Below, piece after piece: positions 8,639-15,910 of a stretch of DNA of 47,931 bases. The notes below the pieces were generated by a model. The model had not been told where the DNA came from. It saw nothing but the letters and a program-made list of their open reading frames with translations, and made no database searches. The position numbers and the translations under genes are program-made. The stretch is from positions 1 to 47,931 of the forward strand of contig DNUE01000015.1 in the NCBI GenBank assembly GCA_003508005.1. The letters run 5' to 3'. The first letter of the stretch is position 1. Every line of letters begins with the position of its first letter. This stretch comes from Desulfobulbaceae bacterium (lineage in GTDB: Bacteria; Desulfobacterota; Desulfobulbia; Desulfobulbales; Desulfobulbaceae).

Positions 8639-9826
8639 TTACCCGAACTTCGCGATTATCATTGCGGCCCGGAGGGGCCTGGTGATCCGCCATGACATGG
8701 AATCATAGATTGTATCGAGACGATGCGCCAACTCGCGATTTTGCTTCTTAAGCCTGACAACCTCAGAGCTAATCTCAGAATTGGTTTTTCCCGCATAGAA
8801 CTGTTGCAGTTTTTTAAGCCGCTTTTTCTCGGCTCGTTTTTTCTCCCTTTCTTCAAACAGTCCGAGCGCCCCGGCCATCTCCCCGGAAATGAGAAGTCTT
8901 GCGAAATCAGCGTGATATTGGGGAATCGCCCGCAATACCTCGTCGGGAATTCCGTCGACCAAAGGAAGAAGAGAGGGCAAATATGACCGAAGCTTGTCGC
9001 TGCTTCCGAACACAACCCTCGCCCGTTCAAGATTGCCGGCAAAAACGGCCGCCTTTTCTAGAACTTTCCGGATCACGCCTTTACTGCAATATTCCCTGGC
9101 AAACGCAAGGGTTTCAATGAGGTTGTCCCTCGCGTCATAGAGTTTTGCTTCATTTGCGGCAGAAAGATAATTTCCCGAATTATAATAATATACGACTTTT
9201 TTCGGAATAATGGACATGGTTGCCGCGTAAACCGCGGTATAAAAAGCAAAAGCGACATCCTCGCCGTTCCTTCGGGTTGTGCTGAACCGGAGATGATTGT
9301 CTTTCAAAAATTCCCGCCGGTACAAACGGCCAATGATTGAATGGTTATTGACAAGGTCAGGATATTCATCAAGACGGAATTTGCGTTTCTCCTGACAAAT
9401 AAAATTGTCTGTATAATGGTACGGCTTCCAGGCTCCGGTTTCTTGATCGAAAGCTTTTATTCCGCCATAAACAATGTCGACATTGTCCCTTTTCGCTGCC
9501 TCATAGAGATCCGTCAAGGCTGTTTCTGGCAGGTAATCATCAGAATCGAGAAAAAAAATGTAACACCCCTTTGCCTTATCAAGTCCTTCATTACGGGCAT
9601 TTGCCCTGCCGACATTTTGAGCCATGTGATGAGGCAAAACTCGCTTATCCTTTGTCGCGAACTCCGCTATTATCTCTTGGGTGTTATCCGTACTGCCGTC
9701 ATTCACGATGATATATTCAAAATCAGTCAAAGATTGGCTTAACACCGAAGCGATAGCTCGCGGCAATAACTCATCATTGTTCTTCACGATGGTTATGACA
9801 CTAATTGCAGGGACAGCCTGATCCAT
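8639..9826 (-). CDS. GT2 family glycosyltransferase
   Basis: This 395-residue GT2 enzyme carries ISVITIVKNNDELLPRAI near the N-terminus, YIIVNDGSTDNTQ (39-50) and the DSDD metal site at residues 94-97. A Lys/Arg-rich helical stretch and the tail SMSWRITRPLRAAM close the protein. It resembles its downstream neighbour in plan, which suggests an old duplication within the locus. Role: transfer of one sugar during assembly of the exported glycan; specificity unknown. GAGGAACC and AGGGAA lie just before the ATG. Unlike the other glycosyltransferase genes it is preceded by a 340-base stretch with no clear gene, so it may have its own promoter. Confidence 0.9.
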   Translation of the reverse strand: MDQAVPAISVITIVKNNDELLPRAIASVLSQSLTDFEYIIVNDGSTDNTQEIIAEFATKDKRVLPHHMAQNVGRANARNEGLDKAKGCYIFFLDSDDYLPETALTDLYEAAKRDNVDIVYGGIKAFDQETGAWKPYHYTDNFICQEKRKFRLDEYPDLVNNHSIIGRLYRREFLKDNHLRFSTTRRNGEDVAFAFYTAVYAATMSIIPKKVVYYYNSGNYLSAANEAKLYDARDNLIETLAFAREYCSKGVIRKVLEKAAVFAGNLERARVVFGSSDKLRSYLPSLLPLVDGIPDEVLRAIPQYHADFARLLISGEMAGALGLFEEREKKRAEKKRLKKLQQFYAGKTNSEISSEVVRLKKQNRELAHRLDTIYDSMSWRITRPLRAAMIIAKFG

Positions 9827-10170
9827 TTCCCTATGGTTCCTCAGCAGCGTTCAGTATTCAGGAATAATAGCGTTGAAGCAATCGGTATCGAAGTTAATTG
9901 CCTTTCCGCGTAGAGCATCAATCACCTAATGGCGCAAAAAACAATCTACTAGGTTGACAGGTCAATGGGCATTTGACTTATTTTCTTATTGAGGTGTTCA
10001 GCAACAATAAGTTTAACTGAATGACCGAACTCAAGTAAATTCCATCCTACAAGAGGCTGGTGCCTGGATGTTCTGTCCGTATAAGAGGGATAGTAGATCT
10101 GGTATGGCAGAGACTGGATTTGCCAATTTATACGTTGAGTTACAGGACTATCATCCTCCATATTACGAGC
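9827..10170. other. low-coding stretch between UDP-sulfoquinovose synthase and GT2 genes
   Basis: About 340 bases separate the two genes. Apart from a weak 70-codon frame at 9949-10161 (listed separately) I see no conserved gene, terminator or repeat here. The stretch interrupts an otherwise tightly packed operon and may be the scar of a lost gene. Confidence 0.4.
9949..10161 (-). CDS. small hypothetical ORF or gene remnant
   Basis: A 70-codon frame starts with ATG nine bases after the stop of the UDP-sulfoquinovose synthase gene on the same strand. The peptide reads as plausible globular protein (for example LVGWNLLEFGHSVKLIVAEH) and has no signal peptide or membrane segment. I do not recognise a family. 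It could be a small real gene coupled to its upstream neighbour, or the start of a longer enzyme truncated by deletion, which would explain the empty bases after it. A ribosome binding site is not obvious. Confidence 0.3.
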   Translation of the reverse strand: MEDDSPVTQRINWQIQSLPYQIYYPSYTDRTSRHQPLVGWNLLEFGHSVKLIVAEHLNKKISQMPIDLST

Positions 10171-11397
10171 CTAGTGGGCAACTGGGGCCTCCTGGCCTTC
10201 CCTATCCACTTCAATATTCTTGGACCAGGTGGATGTGCATATAATTTTATCCATAATGCACCGTTCCTTATATCTATTGGCAATTTCATAAACTTCTTGC
10301 ATTAACCCATCATCAAGGGTTGTAGGATTCAATCCGAGCGCAAGGAACTTTTCCCGTTTTACGCACAGATTATTCTCCAATGCCTCAGCCCGCGGATTTT
10401 TGAAATATTTGACCTGAGCACCTGTTATCCGGGAAACTTTCTTGGCCAAGTCGCGAACTGTATGAACCTCAGTCGCCTGGTTGAAAATTTTAACACGGTC
10501 ACCATGCTGAGGTGGATTTTCAATGGCAAGCCGGATGCAGTTGACCGTATCTTTAATATGGATAAAAGCCCTTGTCTGACCCCCGGTTCCATGCACAGTG
10601 AGGGGATGACTGACTGCGGCCTGCATAAGGAAGCGATTCAAAACGGTCCCATAATCGCCATCATAATCAAAACGGTTGACTAAATCATCGTGACGAGATG
10701 TCTCAGGAGTCATGGTTCCCCAGACAATACCCTGATGGAGGTCGGTAATCCTAAGGCCATCATTTTTATTATAAAAATAAAAAAACAAGGCATCCTGGGT
10801 TTTGGTCATGTGATATATGCTGCCGGGACCAGGCGGATAAATGATCTCCAGATGCGCCACAGTCCCGTCATCACGCTCCACCTTGACGGGAAGGTACCCC
10901 TCTGGAATTGTCAAACCTGTTGTTTCATAGCCATAAACGCCCATCGTGCCAAGATGAACAAAGTGTACATCTATACAGCTTTCAACAATAGCACAGAGAA
11001 CGTTGTGTGTTGCTCTAAGATTGTTATCGACTGTATATCGTTTGCAAAATGAATCACGCATTGAATATGGCGCAGCCCTTTGCTCTGCAAAATGAACAAC
11101 AGCATCTGGCTTGAATTGAATAAACAGGGAAAGAAGTCTGTGATAATTTTCTGCAACATTAAAATTGTAGAATGAAATTTTTTCCCCTGTCAATTCTTCC
11201 CAGCGCCTTGTCCGAATCTCCATCGACTTGATTGGAGTCAGTGAATTTGTGCCGAGATCAAGATCTATTTTGCGCCGAGATAGGTTATCAACAATGACAA
11301 CATCATATCCAGTAGCAGAAAGATGTAACGCCGTTGGCCATCCACAAAAACCATCCCCACCAAGAACAATAACTTTTTTAGATCCCATAATACTCAT
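10171..11397 (-). CDS. sqdB: UDP-sulfoquinovose synthase (SQD1/SqdB family)
   Basis: This 408-residue extended short-chain dehydrogenase converts UDP-glucose and sulfite to UDP-sulfoquinovose using bound NAD. The dinucleotide loop GGDGFCGW is at residues 13-20, followed by VDNLSRRKID, VVHFAEQRAAPYSM (100-113), LGTMGVYG with catalytic Thr151, and the YxxxK pair Tyr195/Lys199. GTGGQTRAFIHIKDTV completes the SQD1 pattern; these blocks match plant SQD1 closely, not ordinary UDP-glucose epimerases. The ATG at 11397 is chosen; 11388 is equally possible, and a TTG at 11421 seems too far out. The C-terminus has an extra tail after the family end. No SqdX-type lipid sulfoquinovosyltransferase is nearby; the setting among glycosyltransferases suggests that the sulfo-sugar enters an exported glycan. 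Confidence 0.9.
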   Translation of the reverse strand: MSIMGSKKVIVLGGDGFCGWPTALHLSATGYDVVIVDNLSRRKIDLDLGTNSLTPIKSMEIRTRRWEELTGEKISFYNFNVAENYHRLLSLFIQFKPDAVVHFAEQRAAPYSMRDSFCKRYTVDNNLRATHNVLCAIVESCIDVHFVHLGTMGVYGYETTGLTIPEGYLPVKVERDDGTVAHLEIIYPPGPGSIYHMTKTQDALFFYFYNKNDGLRITDLHQGIVWGTMTPETSRHDDLVNRFDYDGDYGTVLNRFLMQAAVSHPLTVHGTGGQTRAFIHIKDTVNCIRLAIENPPQHGDRVKIFNQATEVHTVRDLAKKVSRITGAQVKYFKNPRAEALENNLCVKREKFLALGLNPTTLDDGLMQEVYEIANRYKERCIMDKIICTSTWSKNIEVDREGQEAPVAH

Positions 11398-11458
11398 TCC
11401 ATATTCTTTAGAAATTATCAAACATATCTCAATAAGCTACACATATATCGCCTTGCCC

Positions 11459-12574
11459 TCAGCTGCCTGTGATCTTCCTTATCAGGCCGTTCAGCAGACC
11501 CAAAGAATTTCCACTTTTTCTTTGCCGGTAACCACGGCCGCCGGCAACCGCATTCTTATATAACTCAGGCTGGAATTCCTTGACAGCAAAAACTTGCCAT
11601 GCCTCCTCAAACTGTTCATCCCGCATAAGCTGCAGACCAATCCGGTAACGTCCCGGCATCAGGGCTTCGGCAAGAGAAGCTGCCGGAACCCTCGCCAGGA
11701 CCGGAACATATTTGTTCAGCAAATCTTTTTTATGCTGGTCGGTAGGATTCCGGCTGGCAGCTTCCCGGATATCAAGGAAACACCAGGTAAAAAAATAGCG
11801 GTCAAAATAATGGCGAAGACCCTCGAATTGAGGGTTCTCCTCGAGAAAATCAAGCATATGCCCGGCCGCAAGAACATGATAATCGGCATCGCGCTCCTTC
11901 TGCTGCATGATCGATTGAGAGCGGTCTTCGGAACGCAGACGATGGAGATATGTCGGCTGCATGGTCTGAGATATTGACTGGGCGAGGAGGTGAAACTTCC
12001 AGGAGAAGACATTGTCCTCGAATTTTCGCAGATCCTCGTTGAAGCGCAAGCCCTTCTCTTCGAGAAAAGCTCGACTCAGCAGCTTGTTGCAGGCTATGGC
12101 ATTGTGCCGGAGCAGGGGAAAGTCCGCAAAGCGAACTGAAGATAATTCCCCCTTCAGATAATCAGCATGATAACCGTACTGTGTTTCCCCTGTCTGTTCA
12201 TTCCAGCGAAGGGTTGCCCCCACGACCTCGTCCGAATTATCCCGATCGGCAATTTCATGCAGGGCGGCCAAGCTGTCTGGGGAATAGAGGGTATCGTCCG
12301 AATCAAGAAAAAAGACATACCTTCCCGATGCATACCCGAGGCCGGTGTTTCTGGCGGCCGCCAGTCCTCTGTTCTGCTCGTGCTCGAAAATACGGATCCG
12401 CTTGTCACGGGTGGCGTAGCCAGCAAGGATTTCCCGGGAACAATCCGGCGAACAGTCATTGACGCAAATCAGCTCACTCTCTGCGAGGGTCTGCCCCAAA
12501 ACTGAATCCAGGCAGGCAGGAAGATATTCAGCCACATCATAAACAGGGATGATAACACTGACCGAAATACTCAT
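11459..12574 (-). CDS. GT2 family glycosyltransferase
   Basis: This 371-residue GT2 enzyme starts SISVSVIIPVYDVAEYLP, has LICVNDCSPDCS (35-46) and the metal-binding DSDD at residues 91-94. Its acceptor half (HNAIACNKLLSRAFL, FEDNVFSWKFHLLA) is similar to that of the gene at 7459-8631, so the two are probably paralogues with related acceptors. It likely builds part of the exported glycan; sugar specificity cannot be read. The ATG has no clear ribosome binding site. The gene sits 63 bases after its upstream neighbour and about 60 bases before the UDP-sulfoquinovose synthase, so it could be the transferase that uses the sulfo-sugar, but nothing in the sequence proves this. Confidence 0.9.
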   Translation of the reverse strand: MSISVSVIIPVYDVAEYLPACLDSVLGQTLAESELICVNDCSPDCSREILAGYATRDKRIRIFEHEQNRGLAAARNTGLGYASGRYVFFLDSDDTLYSPDSLAALHEIADRDNSDEVVGATLRWNEQTGETQYGYHADYLKGELSSVRFADFPLLRHNAIACNKLLSRAFLEEKGLRFNEDLRKFEDNVFSWKFHLLAQSISQTMQPTYLHRLRSEDRSQSIMQQKERDADYHVLAAGHMLDFLEENPQFEGLRHYFDRYFFTWCFLDIREAASRNPTDQHKKDLLNKYVPVLARVPAASLAEALMPGRYRIGLQLMRDEQFEEAWQVFAVKEFQPELYKNAVAGGRGYRQRKSGNSLGLLNGLIRKITGS

Positions 12575-12637
12575 CGTACAATAGCTAACTTTATAAAATT
12601 AAACATTCAGCGCGTATAAAGACTGGCATATATTCAC

Positions 12638-13447
12638 TTACTTTTTTCTTGTGTTTTTTAAGTGGTTTTTCACCATCCGCAAAATCATTCGCGAAAAAAT
12701 GGTCAGGGTTTTTCCTCGTTCCGATCGGAGCAGGAAAAAATTCTTAACAAAAATCCTGCTCAGCCACCACGCATGCCTGATCGGGGATACCGAGGAAAGA
12801 CCGGTGCCATGCCGCCTGTAGCCGATCCCGTCGATTCCCGTATAATAAAAGAGATTCCTTTTTGCCAGCCTGATTTTCAGGTCCCAGTCCTCGTATATGG
12901 GAAACCGCGGATCAAAACCGCCCGCGGCAAGATACTGCTCCTTGGTAAAGAGAAAATCGCGAGGAATAAGACAGGTTCTCCTGACGATATGATTCAGTAT
13001 CTCCCCCTCCCGAATACTTGCGGCTTGTGGTCCCAGCCTGCTGCCGTCGGCCTTGAGCAGCATTATCCCGGAGAAAGCAATGACATTCCTGATGCCGGTT
13101 GACAATTTTGCCTGGATGACTTCATATTCCCTGCTCAATTTATCAGGACGCAGAAAAATGTCATCGCTGTCCAGGGTGGTAAGATATGTTCCATTGGACA
13201 GGAGAATCCCGTTATGCCTGTTGACGGCGACACCCAGGTTCTCCCCATTGAACACGGGGATTATACGCTTATCCCGGCAGGCATAGCTGCGGATAATTTC
13301 CCCTGACCCGTCGGTTGAGCAATCATCGATGACAATCAGCTCGAGATTGCTGTAGTCCTGGGAAAGGACGCTATCAAGGCAGTTCTCCAGATATTGACGA
13401 TTATTATAGTTCGGAACAATAACCGAGATGCTTTCCGGGTTGATCAT
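12638..13447 (-). CDS. GT2 family glycosyltransferase
   Basis: This 269-residue GT2 enzyme shows ISVIVPNYNNRQYLENCLDS near the N-terminus, LIVIDDCSTDGS (37-48) and the DSDD metal site at residues 93-96. The ED-type catalytic region is visible at FPIYEDWDLKIRLAKR. I place the start at the ATG of an ATGA junction with the stop of the upstream gene; an ATG at 13468, seven codons further out, is the alternative. It is shorter than the paired enzymes at 7459 and 11459 and lacks their long C-terminal part. It ends in a basic tail (MVKNHLKNTRKK), which may touch the membrane surface. Confidence 0.9.
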   Translation of the reverse strand: MINPESISVIVPNYNNRQYLENCLDSVLSQDYSNLELIVIDDCSTDGSGEIIRSYACRDKRIIPVFNGENLGVAVNRHNGILLSNGTYLTTLDSDDIFLRPDKLSREYEVIQAKLSTGIRNVIAFSGIMLLKADGSRLGPQAASIREGEILNHIVRRTCLIPRDFLFTKEQYLAAGGFDPRFPIYEDWDLKIRLAKRNLFYYTGIDGIGYRRHGTGLSSVSPIRHAWWLSRIFVKNFFLLRSERGKTLTIFSRMILRMVKNHLKNTRKK

Positions 13448-14286
13448 TGCTTGCGGAGGGCCCGCCATGCGGAAAGCGGCCGATGCTTATAATGATCAAG
13501 AATAAGCCAGAGGTAGTACAGATGAACCAGCAGTGATTTTTTATACCGCGTTACCACCTTCCAGCGTTCGCGTGTCCTTTCCATGAAGTTGATATCGGAT
13601 AAACCACCGGCTCTGAATACTGAAATAGGAAAATCCAGATGCAGAAACTCAGATCCCTCCATATAGCAGGAAAAATAAAAATTGTAATCGCTGACAATTT
13701 TATAACGCAAATCGAAATGTTTTGCTTTCATCAGACTCGTTCTTGAAAACAAGCTTTGATGGGAAAAACATATCCGCTGCCACATTTTGTCAAGCGGTCT
13801 GCTTTCTATCCGCATTCCATATTTGTCTCCTTTCCAGATATAGTCACCATAAATAAAATCATAGTTGTCTGGAATAGGATGTGCAAAGACCTGTGCAACT
13901 ATTTGATCGTGGACAAAAAAATCTCCGGCATTGATAAAAATGACCCACGCACCGGTAGCAATATCTATGGCTTTATTCATTGCGTCATATGTTCCCTTGT
14001 CAGGCTCACTTCTGAAATGGGAAATATGCTCATGATATCCATTAATGATACTTTGAGTGCCGTCATTCGACGCGCCGTCAATCACGATGTATTCAATATT
14101 CGGATAGGATTGGCCGATGATGGATTCCAGCGTTTCCCTGACGCATGGGGCAGCATTATAGGTAACGGTAACAATGCTGATTTTTGGGCCTTGAGATGAA
14201 TTCACAAATTTTTTTTGCAAGGATATCTGTTCACGGGCAAGACCGGGAGGGATGGAACAAAAGAGGGTAACGGGAGTGATGGGCAA
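13444..14286 (-). CDS. GT2 family glycosyltransferase (WcaE-like)
   Basis: This 280-residue GT2 enzyme has ISIVTVTYNAAPCVRETLES, YIVIDGASNDGTQ (67-79), SEPDKGTYDAMNKAID and an NAGD (119-122) in place of the usual DxD, all typical of the WcaE-like branch of GT2. It is the first gene of the glycan operon. The start is unsure: a TTG at 14286 has GAGGGA nine bases upstream, while the family would begin near residue 30. It is likely to act early in glycan assembly because of its promoter-proximal place, but this is inference. The promoter should lie in the 80 bases between this start and the terminator at 14367-14407; I see no clear consensus there. Confidence 0.88.
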   Translation of the reverse strand: MPITPVTLFCSIPPGLAREQISLQKKFVNSSQGPKISIVTVTYNAAPCVRETLESIIGQSYPNIEYIVIDGASNDGTQSIINGYHEHISHFRSEPDKGTYDAMNKAIDIATGAWVIFINAGDFFVHDQIVAQVFAHPIPDNYDFIYGDYIWKGDKYGMRIESRPLDKMWQRICFSHQSLFSRTSLMKAKHFDLRYKIVSDYNFYFSCYMEGSEFLHLDFPISVFRAGGLSDINFMERTRERWKVVTRYKKSLLVHLYYLWLILDHYKHRPLSAWRALRKQ

Positions 14287-14366
14287 GCTTGTTCGTCCCT
14301 CACATTCCCAGCCTGATTATTGCATTCGATACGCAACCAAGACCATTGGGGAACGGCTCAAAAAAT

Positions 14367-14407
14367 AAAAAAGTCCGCCTCCCGATTAACGGGGTGCGGA
14401 CTTTTTT
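14367..14407. terminator. strong intrinsic terminator, bidirectional
   Basis: A 12-base stem (AAAAAAGTCCGC paired with GCGGACTTTTTT) continues into an inner CCCG/CGGG stem with a five-base loop. Read on the minus strand it follows the small exported-protein gene by 77 bases and ends in a T run, so it should stop that transcript before the glycan operon. The A run on the other side makes it work on both strands. Confidence 0.9.
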
Positions 14408-14483
14408 ATTTCGGCACGGTTTCAGCTCAGCTTTTCAGCAGGGACCTGCAATGAAGTTCGCTGGGCGAAACAGCAGCCCTTGA

Positions 14484-14819
14484 TTACTGCTTTACAGAAG
14501 TTACCAGCAACAGCGAATTATTGGCTGCAGCGCTTGTCTGAAGAAAAAGGGTCTTGCCCAAGCTCAGAGCGGTCAGAATCGTTGCATAGGTTGCGTCTGT
14601 ATTGTTCGTGTCCAGAAAATAATTTTTAACGGCCCCTACTGCGCCGCAGTCATTAGCTACGGTCGGTTTTACTTTAACGAAAAGCCCGGATGCAGTGTAA
14701 GGGGTAGTACCGGTTGACACAATCTGCATATTGTCACAACTTACCGCGCCAAACGAGGTACCGGCGGACATAACCATTGCCAGCATACCCGCAACTGCCA
14801 ACATTACTACTTTCTTCAT
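14484..14819 (-). CDS. small exported protein of unknown function
   Basis: The mature part is about 87 residues after a clear signal peptide (MKKVVMLAVAGMLAMVMSAG, cleavage near SFGA). The ATG at 14819 is fixed by AAGGAGG eight bases upstream; the frame is open further out but that part is untranslated leader. The mature protein has two cysteines (VSCDN and NDCGAV) that could form a disulfide in the periplasm or outside, and is rich in Thr, Ala and Ser. I do not recognise the family. It has its own near-consensus sigma-70 promoter and a strong terminator, so it is a single, probably well expressed gene. Confidence 0.8.
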   Translation of the reverse strand: MKKVVMLAVAGMLAMVMSAGTSFGAVSCDNMQIVSTGTTPYTASGLFVKVKPTVANDCGAVGAVKNYFLDTNNTDATYATILTALSLGKTLFLQTSAAANNSLLLVTSVKQ

Positions 14820-14904
14820 ACAATGCCTCCTTCTTTGATGAGTTCCAGGATTAAGTACCATTTTTTTGGGTGAATGATTGACTTCAAAATTCACTTTATA
14901 AGTT

Positions 14905-14933
14905 ATTATACATATGAGGGTATCCTTTGACAA
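14905..14933 (-). promoter_or_regulatory. near-consensus sigma-70 promoter
   Basis: On the minus strand TTGTCA (14933-14928), a 17-base spacer and a perfect TATAAT (14910-14905) precede the small exported-protein gene. Transcription would start near 14898 and give a leader of about 80 bases. This is the best promoter match I found in the window. Confidence 0.8.
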
Positions 14934-14992
14934 GTTTTTTTAATATGTTTTGTTGCCTTGCCAAGTCTCCTCTAAAATTCAACAAGATAATT

Positions 14993-15799
14993 CTATTCCG
15001 TTTTTTTGGCCTGTTCCCAGATATCGGATAATTTCATCCCGCTTACAGGGTCGATGGTGTTGGGATCCTTAAGCATACGCTCAAGTTCTGCCCGCTGCTG
15101 ACTATGCATTTCAGCTATGGCGCCAATGGTCATGCCGCTTTCAGGCTCAATGGCCTGTGCATTCATGCGAAGCTGATCATTCTCCTGCTGCTGAGCAGCG
15201 TGTAACTGCTGAAGTTCCCCGAGAGAAGCACCGCTTGCAGGATCGACGGCCTGCGGATCCTGCTTCATCTGTTCGAGTTCCGCGTGCTGCTGTTCATGCA
15301 TGGCCCTGATATCAACCAGCTTCATGCCGCTCAACGGGTCAACAGATTCCGGGTCTCTCAGGTATTCCTGCAGCTCGGCGCGCTGTTCCCGGTGGAGCGC
15401 GGCAATATCCTCCGGTATGTCGGATGACCCCTTGTCTGGAGCGGCATTAACCAGCAGGTCGGCAAAGCTTTTGTCGCCGAAGAAACGCACTGCGACAATC
15501 TTCTCCTTGTCATTGACCAGCAGCGAGGTATTCTGTTTCCGGAATGCCCGCCTGAAAAACTCATCAAGGGAGACATTCGTATAATTGCCGGTAACGGTAA
15601 GTGAATTCCACTTCTCGTCAAAGACAACCTTGTAGCCGGTCTGCCGGTACACTTCCTCTGCGATCTCCGGCAGCGGCTTATTGTCCATTTTCATGGTGAG
15701 GCGCAAGGCATCCGGCGCCACTTTTATTTCCTTGGCAAAAGCGGGGGACGCAAACAGGACCAGCAGAACGGCAATCAATAAAAACGATTTATGTGTCAT
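14993..15799 (-). CDS. exported STN-domain protein with four 32-residue C-terminal repeats
   Basis: This 268-residue protein has a signal peptide (cleavage near SPAFA) and then a secretin/TonB short N-terminal (STN)-like domain: LTMKMDNKPLPEIAEEVY, GYKVVFDEKW and NVSLDEFFRRAF. Residues 131-258 are four tandem repeats of exactly 32 residues with the pattern IxxMHxQQxAELE, then a DP, then VDPxSGMxL. Repeats are helical and rich in Gln and Glu, so they may form a rod or a coiled coil. No secretin or TonB channel domain follows, so the STN part is used alone. The ATG at 15799 is set by GGAAGG seven bases upstream. The function is unknown; location in the periplasm is likely. Confidence 0.82.
   Translation of the reverse strand: MTHKSFLLIAVLLVLFASPAFAKEIKVAPDALRLTMKMDNKPLPEIAEEVYRQTGYKVVFDEKWNSLTVTGNYTNVSLDEFFRRAFRKQNTSLLVNDKEKIVAVRFFGDKSFADLLVNAAPDKGSSDIPEDIAALHREQRAELQEYLRDPESVDPLSGMKLVDIRAMHEQQHAELEQMKQDPQAVDPASGASLGELQQLHAAQQQENDQLRMNAQAIEPESGMTIGAIAEMHSQQRAELERMLKDPNTIDPVSGMKLSDIWEQAKKTE
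15026..15409 (-). repeat. four tandem 96-bp coding repeats
   Basis: The four units encode 32 residues each with no length change. Repeat three is the most diverged (ELQQLHAAQQQEN). All keep a His at unit position 6 and, near the end, Pro-x-Ser-Gly. Strict length with diverged sequence suggests a structural constraint more than recent slippage. Confidence 0.85.
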
Positions 15800-15858
15800 G
15801 CGTATACCTTCCATGGGTTCAGCGGTTGTTGAGTGGAGTACCTTTTCTATTTTATCGT

Positions 15859-15886
15859 ATTGTAATGCCTTTTTGCAAATAATCAA
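15859..15886 (-). promoter_or_regulatory. possible sigma-70 promoter of the STN-repeat gene
   Basis: On the minus strand TTGATT (15886-15881), a 16-base spacer and TACAAT (15864-15859) lie 60 bases before the ATG at 15799. It sits in an AT-rich gap between two genes on the same strand. Confidence 0.5.
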
Positions 15887-15910
15887 CTCAAGCAGACTCC
15901 TAGGCGGCCT

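Noticed and set aside
14367..14407. Riboswitch or attenuator before the glycan operon
   Set aside because: Only a plain stem with U tract is present; no aptamer-like secondary stems, and it fits well as terminator of the exported-protein gene.
14287..14483. RfaH ops/JUMPstart element for the glycan operon
   Set aside because: I searched for GGCGGTAG and close variants in the leader and found none.
15026..15409. CRISPR-like array
   Set aside because: The 96-base periodicity is in frame within a protein gene, with diverged units and no spacer structure.
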